The notes beneath the pieces were generated by a model. The model was not told where the DNA came from. It was given only the letters and a program-made list of their open reading frames with translations, and made no database searches. Shown here one piece after another: positions 7,002-14,416 of a stretch of 18,204 bases of DNA. Both the position numbers and the translations under genes were made by a program. The stretch is taken from contig DATBHZ010000056.1 of NCBI GenBank assembly GCA_036557185.1, forward strand, positions 1 through 18,204, given 5' to 3'. The DNA comes from DATBHZ01 sp036557185. GTDB taxonomy: Bacteria; Actinomycetota; Acidimicrobiia; IMCC26256; JAENVU01. How positions within the stretch are numbered: the first letter of the stretch is position 1; each line of letters starts with the position of its first letter.

Positions 7002-7007
7002 TACCCT
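7002..7007 (+). promoter_or_regulatory. Candidate -10 element of the heterodimeric ABC exporter operon
   Basis: TACCCT ends 9 bases before the GTG start at 7017, and no Shine-Dalgarno sequence is present. This is consistent with a leaderless or nearly leaderless transcript. No recognisable -35. Confidence 0.35.
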
Positions 7008-7016
7008 CGACACATC

Positions 7017-8786
7017 GTGGATGCAGAGCGCGAAGCGCGGCGCGCCGGCTGGCGGCTCATGGGCGGGGCCATCCGGCCGCAGAAGTGGTGGGTGATCGGG
7101 GGGATCACGGCGGGCCTGGTGTGGACCGGCGCCAAGCTCCTCGTTCCCTACCTCGCCGCACTCGCCGTCAACAACGGGATGAAGTCCGGCAAGACCGGGA
7201 CCGTCCTCACACTCACGGTCCTCATGGTGCTCGTCGGTGTCGTGCAAGCCGTGTGCACCGGGTTGCGGCGGTACGCGGCGTTCCGCATCGCGCTCCGCAC
7301 CGAGACGACCCTTCGGCAGCGGCTGTTCGCGCACTTGCAGCGCCTGCACTTCGCGTTCCACGACCAGGCGCAGACGGGCCAGCTCATGGCGCGCGCGAAC
7401 ACCGACATCCAGCAGATCGAGACGGTGGTGATCCTCATCCCGCTCACCGCCGCGGCCTGCCTGACGATGCTCGGTGTGGTCGTGATCATGGTGGTGGTGA
7501 GCCCGGTGCTGGCCCTGCTCGCCCTCGGTGCGCTCCCGTTCCTCACGATCGCAGCGACGAGGTTCAGCAACCGGATCGCACCCGTGAACCTCGCGCTCCA
7601 GGAGGAGCTGGCCGACGTGTCCGGCGTGGTGGAGGAGAGCCTGTCGGGCGTGCGCGTGGTGAAGGGCTTCGGCGCCGAGAAGGTGCAGGTCGAGCGCCTC
7701 AAGGCAGAGGCCGACGGCGTCCTCGATCGTGCACTCGCCGCGGCGCGGCTGCGGTCGGGCTTCATGCCGCTGATCGACTTCCTGCCCGCGCTGTCGATGG
7801 TCGCGATCCTCTGGTACGGAGGTCACCAGGTGTTGTCAGGCGAGCTGCAGGTCGGTTCGATCCTGCAGTTCAACCTGTACATCCTCATGCTCATCTGGCC
7901 GCTGCGCATGATCGGCATGCTCGTGGCGCAGGCATCGCGGGCGTCGGCCTCGGCCGGCCGCGTGCACGAGATCCTGATCACCGATGCCGAGATCCATGAC
8001 GAGCCGGGCGCTCGTCCGCTGCCCCCCGGTTCGGGCGACCTTCGCTTCGAGGGTGTGTCGTTCGGATACGCGACCGGCCGCCGGGTGCTCGACGACCTCG
8101 ATCTGACGATCCACGGGGGAGAGGCGGTCGCGATCGTCGGCGCTACGGGGAGCGGCAAGACGACCGTCGCGCGCCTCGTGCCGCGCTTCTACGACGTCGA
8201 CGGCGGGCGGATCCTCCTCGACGGCGTCGACGTGCGCGATGTCCAGATCGCATCACTGCGGGACGCGATCGGCATCGTGTTCGAGGACACGTTTCTCTTC
8301 TCCGACACGGTGCGAGAGAACATCGCGTTCGCGGACCCGGAGGCACCGCTCGACCGTGTGCGCCGCGCCGCGGCACTGGCCGGTGCCGACGCCTTCATCG
8401 AGGCGCTCCCGGACGGGTACGACACCGTCATCGGCGAGCACGGCTTCTCGCTGTCGGGTGGCCAGCGCCAGCGCATCGCGATCGCGCGCGCGGTGCTCGC
8501 CGACCCGAGAGTGCTCATCCTCGACGACGCCACGTCGTCGGTCGACCCGACGAAGGAGCACGAGATCCGCGCCGCGCTCGGCGAGGTGATGGCGGGCCGG
8601 ACCACGTTGATCATCGCTCACCGCCCCGCGACCATCGCCCTCGCGGACCGCGTCGTGCTGATCGGCGATGGCAAGGTCGTCGCGGAGGGAACACACGACG
8701 AGCTGCTCGCCACGAGCGAGCCGTATCGCGCGGTGCTCGCGGCCGCGGAGGCGGCGGGACCGCAGCCGGTCGGGAGCCCGTCGTGA
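7017..8786 (+). CDS. Heterodimeric ABC exporter, half-transporter with degenerate site residues
   Basis: A 589-residue fused transmembrane-ATPase half-transporter. Six hydrophobic segments occupy about residues 22-310, with the ABC-exporter coupling segment GVRVVKGFGAE (211-221). The nucleotide-binding domain has Walker A GATGSGKT (375-382), signature LSGGQ (479-483), Walker B VLILDD (499-504), D-loop SSVD (507-510) and H535. The catalytic glutamate after Walker B is Asp (D504), and the Q-loop glutamine is Glu (E423, in VFEDTFLFSD). These are the changes found in the degenerate-site partner of heterodimeric exporters such as TM287/TM288. The start is GTG at 7017. The stop overlaps the next gene's GTG (GTGA). 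It probably exports drugs, lipids or peptides; the substrate is unknown. Confidence 0.93.
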   Translation: MDAEREARRAGWRLMGGAIRPQKWWVIGGITAGLVWTGAKLLVPYLAALAVNNGMKSGKTGTVLTLTVLMVLVGVVQAVCTGLRRYAAFRIALRTETTLRQRLFAHLQRLHFAFHDQAQTGQLMARANTDIQQIETVVILIPLTAAACLTMLGVVVIMVVVSPVLALLALGALPFLTIAATRFSNRIAPVNLALQEELADVSGVVEESLSGVRVVKGFGAEKVQVERLKAEADGVLDRALAAARLRSGFMPLIDFLPALSMVAILWYGGHQVLSGELQVGSILQFNLYILMLIWPLRMIGMLVAQASRASASAGRVHEILITDAEIHDEPGARPLPPGSGDLRFEGVSFGYATGRRVLDDLDLTIHGGEAVAIVGATGSGKTTVARLVPRFYDVDGGRILLDGVDVRDVQIASLRDAIGIVFEDTFLFSDTVRENIAFADPEAPLDRVRRAAALAGADAFIEALPDGYDTVIGEHGFSLSGGQRQRIAIARAVLADPRVLILDDATSSVDPTKEHEIRAALGEVMAGRTTLIIAHRPATIALADRVVLIGDGKVVAEGTHDELLATSEPYRAVLAAAEAAGPQPVGSPS

Positions 8787-10624
8787 GGGGCGGGTGGGTC
8801 GACAGCGGCGCGCTCGACGACGAGGACAAGCTCGATCGCGCGGCCGCGCAGCGGGTCATGCGGCGGCTCTGGAAGCTCCTCCGCCCTTACCGCGGCCAGA
8901 TCGCGCTCGCGACCGCTGCGCTCGTCGGGCAGACGGCGTGCTTGCTCGCGGGCCCGGCCCTCGTCCAATACGGCGTCAACAAGGGACTCCTGAAGAACAA
9001 CTCGGGCGCGCTCGACGGCGCCGTCGTCGCGTTCCTCGTAGCGGCGGTGCTCGGGCTGATCTTCGGGCGTTGGGTGATCTGGCTCGTGAGTCGCACGGGT
9101 GAGCGCTTCCTGCGCGATCTGCGCGAGCACGTGTTCCGACACCTCGCCGGGCTCTCGATGGACTTCTTCGAGCGTGAGAAGACGGGCCGGCTGGTCTCGC
9201 GCATGACGTCCGACATCGACGCGATGGAGGACCTGATCTCCCAGGGCCTCGTGATGCTCGTGCAGAACGTGCTGATCTTCGTCGGCACGCTGATCGTGGT
9301 CTTCCTGATCAGCTGGCAGCTCAGCCTGGCCGTGCTGATCATCGTGCCCCCGCTCGCGATTGCGAGCCGCTGGTTCCGGCGCGAGTCGAACCGCGCCTAT
9401 CTGCTCGTGCGCGAAGCGATCGGCGAGAACCTCGCGACGTTGCAGGAGGGCCTCGAGGGTGTGCGCGTGGTGCAGGCGTTCGGGCGCGAGCGGGGCTGGA
9501 TCCGCCGGTTCCACGCGACGAACGAGGCGCAGTACGACGCCAACCTCGAGACCGTGCGCATCTCGGCGCGGTACTTCCCGTTCGTGGAGTTCACCGGCGT
9601 GCTCGGCATCGCCGTCGTCATCGGGGTTGGTGGGCTGCTCGTCGACCAGAACGTCCTCGAGGTCGGCACGATCATCGCCTTCGTCCTGTACCTGAACAAC
9701 CTGTTCGACCCGATCCAGCAGCTCAGCCAGCTCTACAACACCGTGCAGTCGGCCGGCGCCGCGCTCCAGAAGCTGTTCGTCCTGCTTGACACGGCGCAGA
9801 CCATCTCGGAGCGCCCCGGCGCCGTCGACCTCCCGAGCGACGGGCCCATCGAGGTGCACGGCGTCTCCTTCGCATACGGCGGTGGCCCGCCCGACACCGA
9901 GGGCGTGGTGCATCCCCTCGGTCCGCTCGTGCTGCGGGGCGTCGACCTCACGGTCGCGCCGGGCGAGCGCGTCGCCCTGGTGGGCCCGACCGGCGCAGGC
10001 AAGTCGACGCTCGCAAAGCTGATCGTGCGGTTCTACGACCCGCGTGAAGGGCGGATCAGCTTCGGTGGTGTCGACCTGCGAGACGCCACGACCGCGAGCC
10101 TGCGCGATCGCATCATCGTCGTCCCGCAGGAGGGCTTCCTCTTCGCCGGCACGGTGCGCGAGAACATCCGCATCGGCCGGTCGGACGCTACGGATGCCGA
10201 GGTGGACGACGCGGTGCGCGCGCTCGGCCTGACCGACATCTTCAGCGCCCTCCCGAACGGGCTCGACACCGAGGTGCGTGAGCGCGGGTCGCGCCTGTCC
10301 GCGGGTGAGAAGCAGCTCGTCTCGCTTGCACGCGCAGCGCTTGCGAACCCGGCAGTGCTCGTGCTCGACGAGGCGACGTCGAACCTCGACCCGGGCACCG
10401 AGCGCCGCGTTGAACGAGCGCTCGAGCGCCTGACCGAGCATCGCACCGTGCTCGTGGTCGCGCACCGCCTCTCGACCGCGGCGCGCTGCGACCGGATCGC
10501 GGTCGTCGACGAAGGCACCTTGCTGGAGCTGGGCACACACGACGAGCTGCTCGCGCGTAAGGGCCGGTACGCGAGCCTCTATTCGGCCTGGGACACGTCG
10601 CACCCGATGGACCGCTCGGCCTGA
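8783..10624 (+). CDS. Heterodimeric ABC exporter, half-transporter with catalytic Glu and altered signature
   Basis: A 613-residue partner of the preceding half-transporter, coupled by a 4-base GTGA overlap. The transmembrane domain spans about residues 35-320, with the GVRVVQAFGRE coupling motif (226-236). The nucleotide-binding domain has Walker A GPTGAGKS (401-408), Q449 in VVPQEGFLFAG, Walker B VLVLDE (525-530) with the catalytic glutamate E530, and H561. Its signature is LSAGE (505-509) instead of LSGGQ. Because ATP sites form between the Walker motifs of one subunit and the signature of the other, LSAGE completes the degenerate site of the first subunit. E530 with that subunit's intact LSGGQ makes the active site. 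An extra stretch (about 366-382, with GGGPPDTEGVVHPLG) interrupts the first strands of the ATPase domain. It converges with the ECF S gene 22 bases downstream, with no clear terminator between. Confidence 0.93.
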   Translation: MRGGWVDSGALDDEDKLDRAAAQRVMRRLWKLLRPYRGQIALATAALVGQTACLLAGPALVQYGVNKGLLKNNSGALDGAVVAFLVAAVLGLIFGRWVIWLVSRTGERFLRDLREHVFRHLAGLSMDFFEREKTGRLVSRMTSDIDAMEDLISQGLVMLVQNVLIFVGTLIVVFLISWQLSLAVLIIVPPLAIASRWFRRESNRAYLLVREAIGENLATLQEGLEGVRVVQAFGRERGWIRRFHATNEAQYDANLETVRISARYFPFVEFTGVLGIAVVIGVGGLLVDQNVLEVGTIIAFVLYLNNLFDPIQQLSQLYNTVQSAGAALQKLFVLLDTAQTISERPGAVDLPSDGPIEVHGVSFAYGGGPPDTEGVVHPLGPLVLRGVDLTVAPGERVALVGPTGAGKSTLAKLIVRFYDPREGRISFGGVDLRDATTASLRDRIIVVPQEGFLFAGTVRENIRIGRSDATDAEVDDAVRALGLTDIFSALPNGLDTEVRERGSRLSAGEKQLVSLARAALANPAVLVLDEATSNLDPGTERRVERALERLTEHRTVLVVAHRLSTAARCDRIAVVDEGTLLELGTHDELLARKGRYASLYSAWDTSHPMDRSA

Positions 10625-10646
10625 GCGGCTCCTCGCACTGCAGCGG

Positions 10647-11447
10647 TTACGCGACGACGATCGCCGGTGCGTCGAGCTCGACCACCGGGTCGAGCCGGTG
10701 CGCGAAGCGCCGGAAGCTGCGAAGCAGCACGGTACCGGTGAGCAGGATGAGCAGGGCGTTCGTGAGCGCGGAGGCCGCGTCCCACGGCAAGGACGTCGCC
10801 ACGTAGAACGACCAGTAGTGGTGCAGCGTCCCCGAGAACGCGAGGCCCGGGTGCCACGACAGCGGGCCACCGTCGCGCTGGAACGGCCAGAACCACAGGT
10901 TCAGGATCGCCCCGTAGAGAAAGCCCCAGCACCATCCGAACGCCGCGGCGGCGAGCACCTCCACCCGCGGGTTCAGCCGTTCCGTCGCGAGACCGAGCAG
11001 TCCCGCGGTGCCGCCCATCCATGCGAGCCCGAGCATCTGGAACGGCAGCCACGGCCCGATCCCGCCGGTGATGATGGCGGAGACGGCCATCGCGCACAGC
11101 CCGAGGAGCATGCCGAACCGCGGGCCGAAGGCGATGGCCGCGAGGATCACGAGGAAGTAGATGCCGTTGCCGCCGAGCACGAACCCGAGCAGCCGGAGCA
11201 GGCCCGCGCTCGCCGAAAGGACACCGAGCATCGCGACGGTCGCGCCGTTCATCGTGCCGCGGCGCACCTCGAGCGCGACCGCTACGACCGCAAGTGCTCC
11301 GATGATCGCCGCGAACATCGGGGCGTCGCCCGCGTGCTCCGAGCCGGCTAGCGCTGTGCGCGGCAGCCAGAACGGGTAGAGGAACGCAGCAGCGCCGACG
11401 ATCACGACGAGCGTGTAGACGAGCCACGGGCGCACGCGACTTGTCAT
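10647..11447 (-). CDS. ECF transporter S component, probably cobalamin-specific (CbrT-like)
   Basis: A 266-residue integral membrane protein with about six to seven hydrophobic segments. The pattern PFWLP (25-29), SEHAGDAP (36-43), GGIGPWLPFQMLGLAWMG (128-145) and LNLWFWPF (182-189) is what I associate with actinobacterial ECF S components of the cobalamin (CbrT) group. The substrate assignment rests on this resemblance and on the adjacent B12 riboswitch, not on a diagnostic binding motif. The S component binds the vitamin in the membrane and topples to release it inside, driven by EcfT and EcfA. Its ATG overlaps the EcfA stop (ATGA), making it the third gene of a coupled operon ecfT-ecfA-S. 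Confidence 0.82.
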   Translation of the reverse strand: MTSRVRPWLVYTLVVIVGAAAFLYPFWLPRTALAGSEHAGDAPMFAAIIGALAVVAVALEVRRGTMNGATVAMLGVLSASAGLLRLLGFVLGGNGIYFLVILAAIAFGPRFGMLLGLCAMAVSAIITGGIGPWLPFQMLGLAWMGGTAGLLGLATERLNPRVEVLAAAAFGWCWGFLYGAILNLWFWPFQRDGGPLSWHPGLAFSGTLHHYWSFYVATSLPWDAASALTNALLILLTGTVLLRSFRRFAHRLDPVVELDAPAIVVA

Positions 11448-13024
11448 CCGACGTGCTCCATGGCTTGCTGCACTTCCTCCACCGTCAGGTAGGGCGGCAG
11501 CACGCGCAGCGTCTGCGGAGCGAACAGCGACCCGGAGAGCACCTCGCGCGCGTTCCCGCTCGCGACGATCTCGCCGTCGCCGAGCACGATCGCGCGCGTG
11601 GCAACGCGCGCCGCGAGCTCGACGTCGTGCGTGGCGAGCACGACGGCTCCTCCGGCTCGCGCATGGTCCGCGACTGCTTGCTCGAGAGCGTGTCTCGACG
11701 CTGCGTCCATGCCGCGGGTCGGCTCGTCGAGGAGCAGCACGTCGGCGCCTCCGACTGCGACGGCCGCGATCGCGACCCGTTGACGCTCGCCTCCCGAGAG
11801 GCTGCGGGGGTGGCGGTCGGCGACGTGCTCGAGATGCAGGCGGTGGATCCACGTGGCAACCGCGGCAGGGTCGCGGCGACCGAGGAGGGAGAGGGTCTTG
11901 CCGATCTCCTCGCGCACGGTGTTCGCGAACAGGAGCGAGTTCGGGTCCTGCGGGACGTACGCGGCGCGCGCCCGGCCTGCCACGGTGCCGCGCGTGGGCT
12001 CGAGGAGCCGGGCGATGACCCGCAAGAGCGTCGACTTCCCCGATCCGTTGCGCCCGAGCAGCGCCACGACGTCGCCGCGCTCGATCTGCACGTCCGCATC
12101 CCGGAGAGCGACTGTGTTGCCGTAGCGAACGGCGAGGCCGCGGCCGGTCAGGAGCGGCTCGCCGGGAGCCGCGCGTGCCTCGCTCGCGAGCGCGCCGGCA
12201 TCGGGCAGCACGTCCAGCATTCGTGTCTCGGCGGCCCTGCGGCGGGCCTCGCGCACGGTCAGCGGAGGCGGGCTCCACCCCAGGACGCGCCCGAGCCGCG
12301 TTACGGAAGGCGCGCCGGGGTACTCCGCGAGGAGCGCGCCAGGGCTCGACGGCCCTTCGCTGACGAGCCCGCCCGACATTTCGATCGCACGGTCCGCGAG
12401 GGGTGCAGCGCGCTCGAGACGATGCTCCGACATCACGACCGTCGTTCCGAGGTCGGCGTTGAGCCGCGCCACCGCCGCCAGCACGTCCTCCGCGCCCTGT
12501 GGGTCGAGCTGGGACGTCGGCTCGTCGAGCACGAGCGCCGAGGGAGCGGACGCGAGCGCGCCGGCGATCGCGCAGCGCTGGCGCTCTCCACCCGAGAGCG
12601 TCGCCGGGTTCCGGTCACGGAGGTGCGCGATGCCGAGCGCGTCGAGCACCTCCTCGACGCGTCGTCGCATGGCTTCGGGTGTCATCGCGAGGTTCTCGAG
12701 CACGAAGGCCACGTCGGCCTCGACCTGGTCGACCACGAACTGCGCCTCGGGGTCCTGGTGGACGAACCCGACCACGTCGGCCAGCTCGCGCGGCTTGTGC
12801 GCGCGGACGTTGCGCCCGAAGGTGATCACGTCACCCGAGAGCTTCCCGCCTGTCGCGTGCGGGACGAGGCCGTTGATCGTGCGCAGCAGCGTGCTCTTGC
12901 CCGAACCGGACGTGCCCACCACGAGGAGGATCTCCCCGGCGTGGACGCCGAGGTCGACCGGACCGAGCGAGCGCGGGCCGTCCGGGTAGGCGAAGGAGAG
13001 GCCGTGCAGCTCGATGGCGCTCAT
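11444..13024 (-). CDS. ecfA: ECF transporter ATPase, two fused ATP-binding domains
   Basis: A 526-residue protein containing two complete ABC domains in tandem, replacing the separate EcfA1 and EcfA2 subunits of many Firmicutes. Domain 1 has Walker A GTSGSGKS (37-44), Q90, LSGGE (143-147), LDEP (166-169) and H201. Domain 2 has Walker A GRNGSGKS (324-331), Q359, LSGGE (409-413), LDEP (432-435) and H466. All catalytic residues are intact in both halves. A charged linker of about 60 residues (228-288) joins them. The protein energises vitamin or metal uptake through EcfT. The ATG overlaps the EcfT stop codon and its own stop overlaps the S-component ATG, so the three subunits should be made in fixed proportion. 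Confidence 0.93.
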   Translation of the reverse strand: MSAIELHGLSFAYPDGPRSLGPVDLGVHAGEILLVVGTSGSGKSTLLRTINGLVPHATGGKLSGDVITFGRNVRAHKPRELADVVGFVHQDPEAQFVVDQVEADVAFVLENLAMTPEAMRRRVEEVLDALGIAHLRDRNPATLSGGERQRCAIAGALASAPSALVLDEPTSQLDPQGAEDVLAAVARLNADLGTTVVMSEHRLERAAPLADRAIEMSGGLVSEGPSSPGALLAEYPGAPSVTRLGRVLGWSPPPLTVREARRRAAETRMLDVLPDAGALASEARAAPGEPLLTGRGLAVRYGNTVALRDADVQIERGDVVALLGRNGSGKSTLLRVIARLLEPTRGTVAGRARAAYVPQDPNSLLFANTVREEIGKTLSLLGRRDPAAVATWIHRLHLEHVADRHPRSLSGGERQRVAIAAVAVGGADVLLLDEPTRGMDAASRHALEQAVADHARAGGAVVLATHDVELAARVATRAIVLGDGEIVASGNAREVLSGSLFAPQTLRVLPPYLTVEEVQQAMEHVG

Positions 13025-14148
13025 GGGACGGCGAGCTCCGGTTCGGGCTCCGGCTCGCGCAGGTCGATCACCGGCGAGGGTGCCGTGTCACGCGCAGGCG
13101 TCCGGAGCAGCGGCGCAAGCAGCGGGGCCGTCATGAGCATCACGACGGGATCGACCTTCGGCCACGTCACCGGGCTCGCCAGCCAGGCAAGCGTGTCGTT
13201 TCCCGCGAGCGAGACGATCCCGATCATCACGGGGGCGCTGCACGCGACCGCGGCCATGAGCCAGTCGGCGCCCGTCATGCGGCGGTGCCGGTGCCGTGTC
13301 CGGTCGTGGCCCCGCGTCGCGATCCAGGCAGCGCACGCGATCGCCGCACCGCCGCACACCCCGAGAGCCGCTGCGGGCGCTGTCGACCGGCCGATGAGCG
13401 CGAGGAACGCGCCGCCGAGCGCGAGCAGGCCCGCGAGACCGAGCCACCCTGCCACAGCCTCGTTTCGCGTCGCAGGTTGGTGGCCGAACCCGCGCGAGTC
13501 CATCGACTCGGCCAGACCCATCGCGCGCTCCATGCCGCGCTCGAGCACCGGTACCACCGTGCGCAGGACTCTTCCGCGCCGCACCACCTTGCCTCCGGTC
13601 CGGGCGCGGTCTGCCTCGCGCACCGCCCCGGCGGATTCGATCGTCGCGGGAACGAAAGCCAGCGCCACCGTCGTGATGAGCCCGAGCTCGTGGAACGCGC
13701 GCGGCGAGGACTGGAGCAGCTCGTAGTGCGATGCGACCGCGTTGAACGCACCGAAGACCGCCATCATCCCGACGATCGTGAAGCCTTGCGCGAGCGCTTG
13801 CAGCAACACCGAGCTCTCGATCGTGCCCCCGAGCGTGAACCCGCCCATGAGGCGCGGGACGGTGACGTGCGGGATGGTCGTGATGACGTCAATGCCGTTG
13901 TGGGTGGTCAGCACGGCGAGCGTCACCCGCACCACCGAGAACAACACGCCGACCGTCAGGAGGATGGGGAACGCGCGCCGGTACGGACCGCCCGGCGCGT
14001 GCACCTCGACGACGAGCCAAGCCATCGCGATGACGATCGCGACGTACACCGGGCTGGGCGCGATCTGCACCACCGCCGCGCCGGCGAGCGCCCACAGGAG
14101 CCATGCGACCGAGTGCCAGGGTCTCGATGCTGGCAGGGCCCTGCGCAT
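13021..14148 (-). CDS. ecfT: ECF transporter transmembrane coupling subunit EcfT
   Basis: A 375-residue membrane protein. It has hydrophobic segments at about 13-47, 60-80, 118-138 and 157-172, then a cytoplasmic coupling region, then further hydrophobic segments at about 232-276 and 296-345. The two EcfT coupling motifs are visible as ADRARTGG (179-186) and AESMDSRGFG (213-222), the Ala-Arg-x-type helices that sit in grooves of the ATPases. It is longer than the roughly 260-residue minimal EcfT because of the extra C-terminal membrane segments and a proline/glutamate-rich tail. The ATG at 14148 is chosen because the first helix begins soon after it. The frame stays open upstream into the riboswitch region, but that sequence is not protein-like. 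Confidence 0.87.
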   Translation of the reverse strand: MRRALPASRPWHSVAWLLWALAGAAVVQIAPSPVYVAIVIAMAWLVVEVHAPGGPYRRAFPILLTVGVLFSVVRVTLAVLTTHNGIDVITTIPHVTVPRLMGGFTLGGTIESSVLLQALAQGFTIVGMMAVFGAFNAVASHYELLQSSPRAFHELGLITTVALAFVPATIESAGAVREADRARTGGKVVRRGRVLRTVVPVLERGMERAMGLAESMDSRGFGHQPATRNEAVAGWLGLAGLLALGGAFLALIGRSTAPAAALGVCGGAAIACAAWIATRGHDRTRHRHRRMTGADWLMAAVACSAPVMIGIVSLAGNDTLAWLASPVTWPKVDPVVMLMTAPLLAPLLRTPARDTAPSPVIDLREPEPEPELAVP

Positions 14149-14154
14149 TCCCCT

Positions 14155-14185
14155 AGGGTGCCTGCTCGACCACGGTCGTGCACAA
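14155..14185 (-). promoter_or_regulatory. Candidate promoter of the ecfT-ecfA-S operon
   Basis: On the minus strand, TTGTGC (14185-14180) and CACCCT (14160-14155) are separated by 19 bases, and CACCCT is 6 bases before the ATG at 14148. The spacing is longer than ideal. A short dyad, CGACC-AC-GGTCG (14167-14178), lies in the spacer. There is no Shine-Dalgarno sequence and no riboswitch in this orientation. Confidence 0.3.
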
Positions 14186-14199
14186 CCGGATCGCTCGTG

Positions 14200-14363
14200 A
14201 GGGACCCGGGGTGCGCGGTGTCGACGGCTCGGGAGAGTGATCCCTCGATCCGTCGAGACGGGGGAAGCCGGTGCGAATCCGGCGCTGACCCGCAACTGTG
14301 ATCGGCCGGCGAGCCGGCCGTGAGCCAGGACCACCGCCGCGGTCCGCCCGCCCGTTGGGCGCG
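14200..14363 (+). ncRNA. Cobalamin (adenosylcobalamin-type) riboswitch
   Basis: The conserved core is clear. GGGGAAGCCG (14261-14270) is followed by GTGCGAATCC (14271-14280), matching the GGGAA..GGTGnGAATCC region. Next comes GCTGACCCGCAACTGTG (14284-14300), matching the CCCGCnACTGT element. A strong CGGCCGGC-GA-GCCGGCCG stem follows (14303-14320). The B12 box is GAGCCAGGACCACCGCC (14322-14338). A small CGCCC-GTT-GGGCG hairpin (14349-14361) could supply the kissing-loop element. The outer limits are estimated. The element is on the plus strand and precedes the DUF4430 protein. Cobalamin binding normally lowers expression of the downstream gene. Confidence 0.93.
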
Positions 14364-14383
14364 CGTCCGCATCGCGACAAGAC

Positions 14384-14414
14384 GGCCCTCGTGGAGAGGG
14401 GCCGGCGGAGGCCC
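14384..14414 (+). promoter_or_regulatory. Probable riboswitch expression platform around the Shine-Dalgarno sequence
   Basis: Two mutually exclusive hairpins can form. GGCCCTC (14384-14390) pairs with GAGGGGCC (14396-14403, one bulge) and leaves the Shine-Dalgarno sequence CGGAGG (14406-14411) open. Alternatively GGGCC (14399-14403) pairs with GGCCC (14410-14414), placing most of the Shine-Dalgarno sequence in the hairpin. Both use bases 14399-14403. No T-run is present, so control of translation is more likely than termination. Pairings were found by eye; energies were not computed. Confidence 0.45.
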
Positions 14415-14416
14415 AC

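Noticed and set aside
5381..7135. 584-residue open frame on the minus strand
   Set aside because: Antisense to the FtsH-like gene, with no domain and shadow-like composition.
10625..10646. Terminator between the convergent ABC exporter and ECF S genes
   Set aside because: Only the 6-base palindrome CTGCAG is visible in the 22-base gap. There is no convincing stem or T-run.
8618..10870. 750-residue open frame on the minus strand
   Set aside because: It lies opposite the second ABC half-transporter and runs past it. Composition is Arg/His/Glu-rich with no recognisable domain, as expected for the shadow of a GC-rich gene.
11441..13726. 761-residue open frame on the plus strand
   Set aside because: It is antisense to ecfA and part of ecfT, whose motifs are unambiguous. 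Composition is shadow-like.
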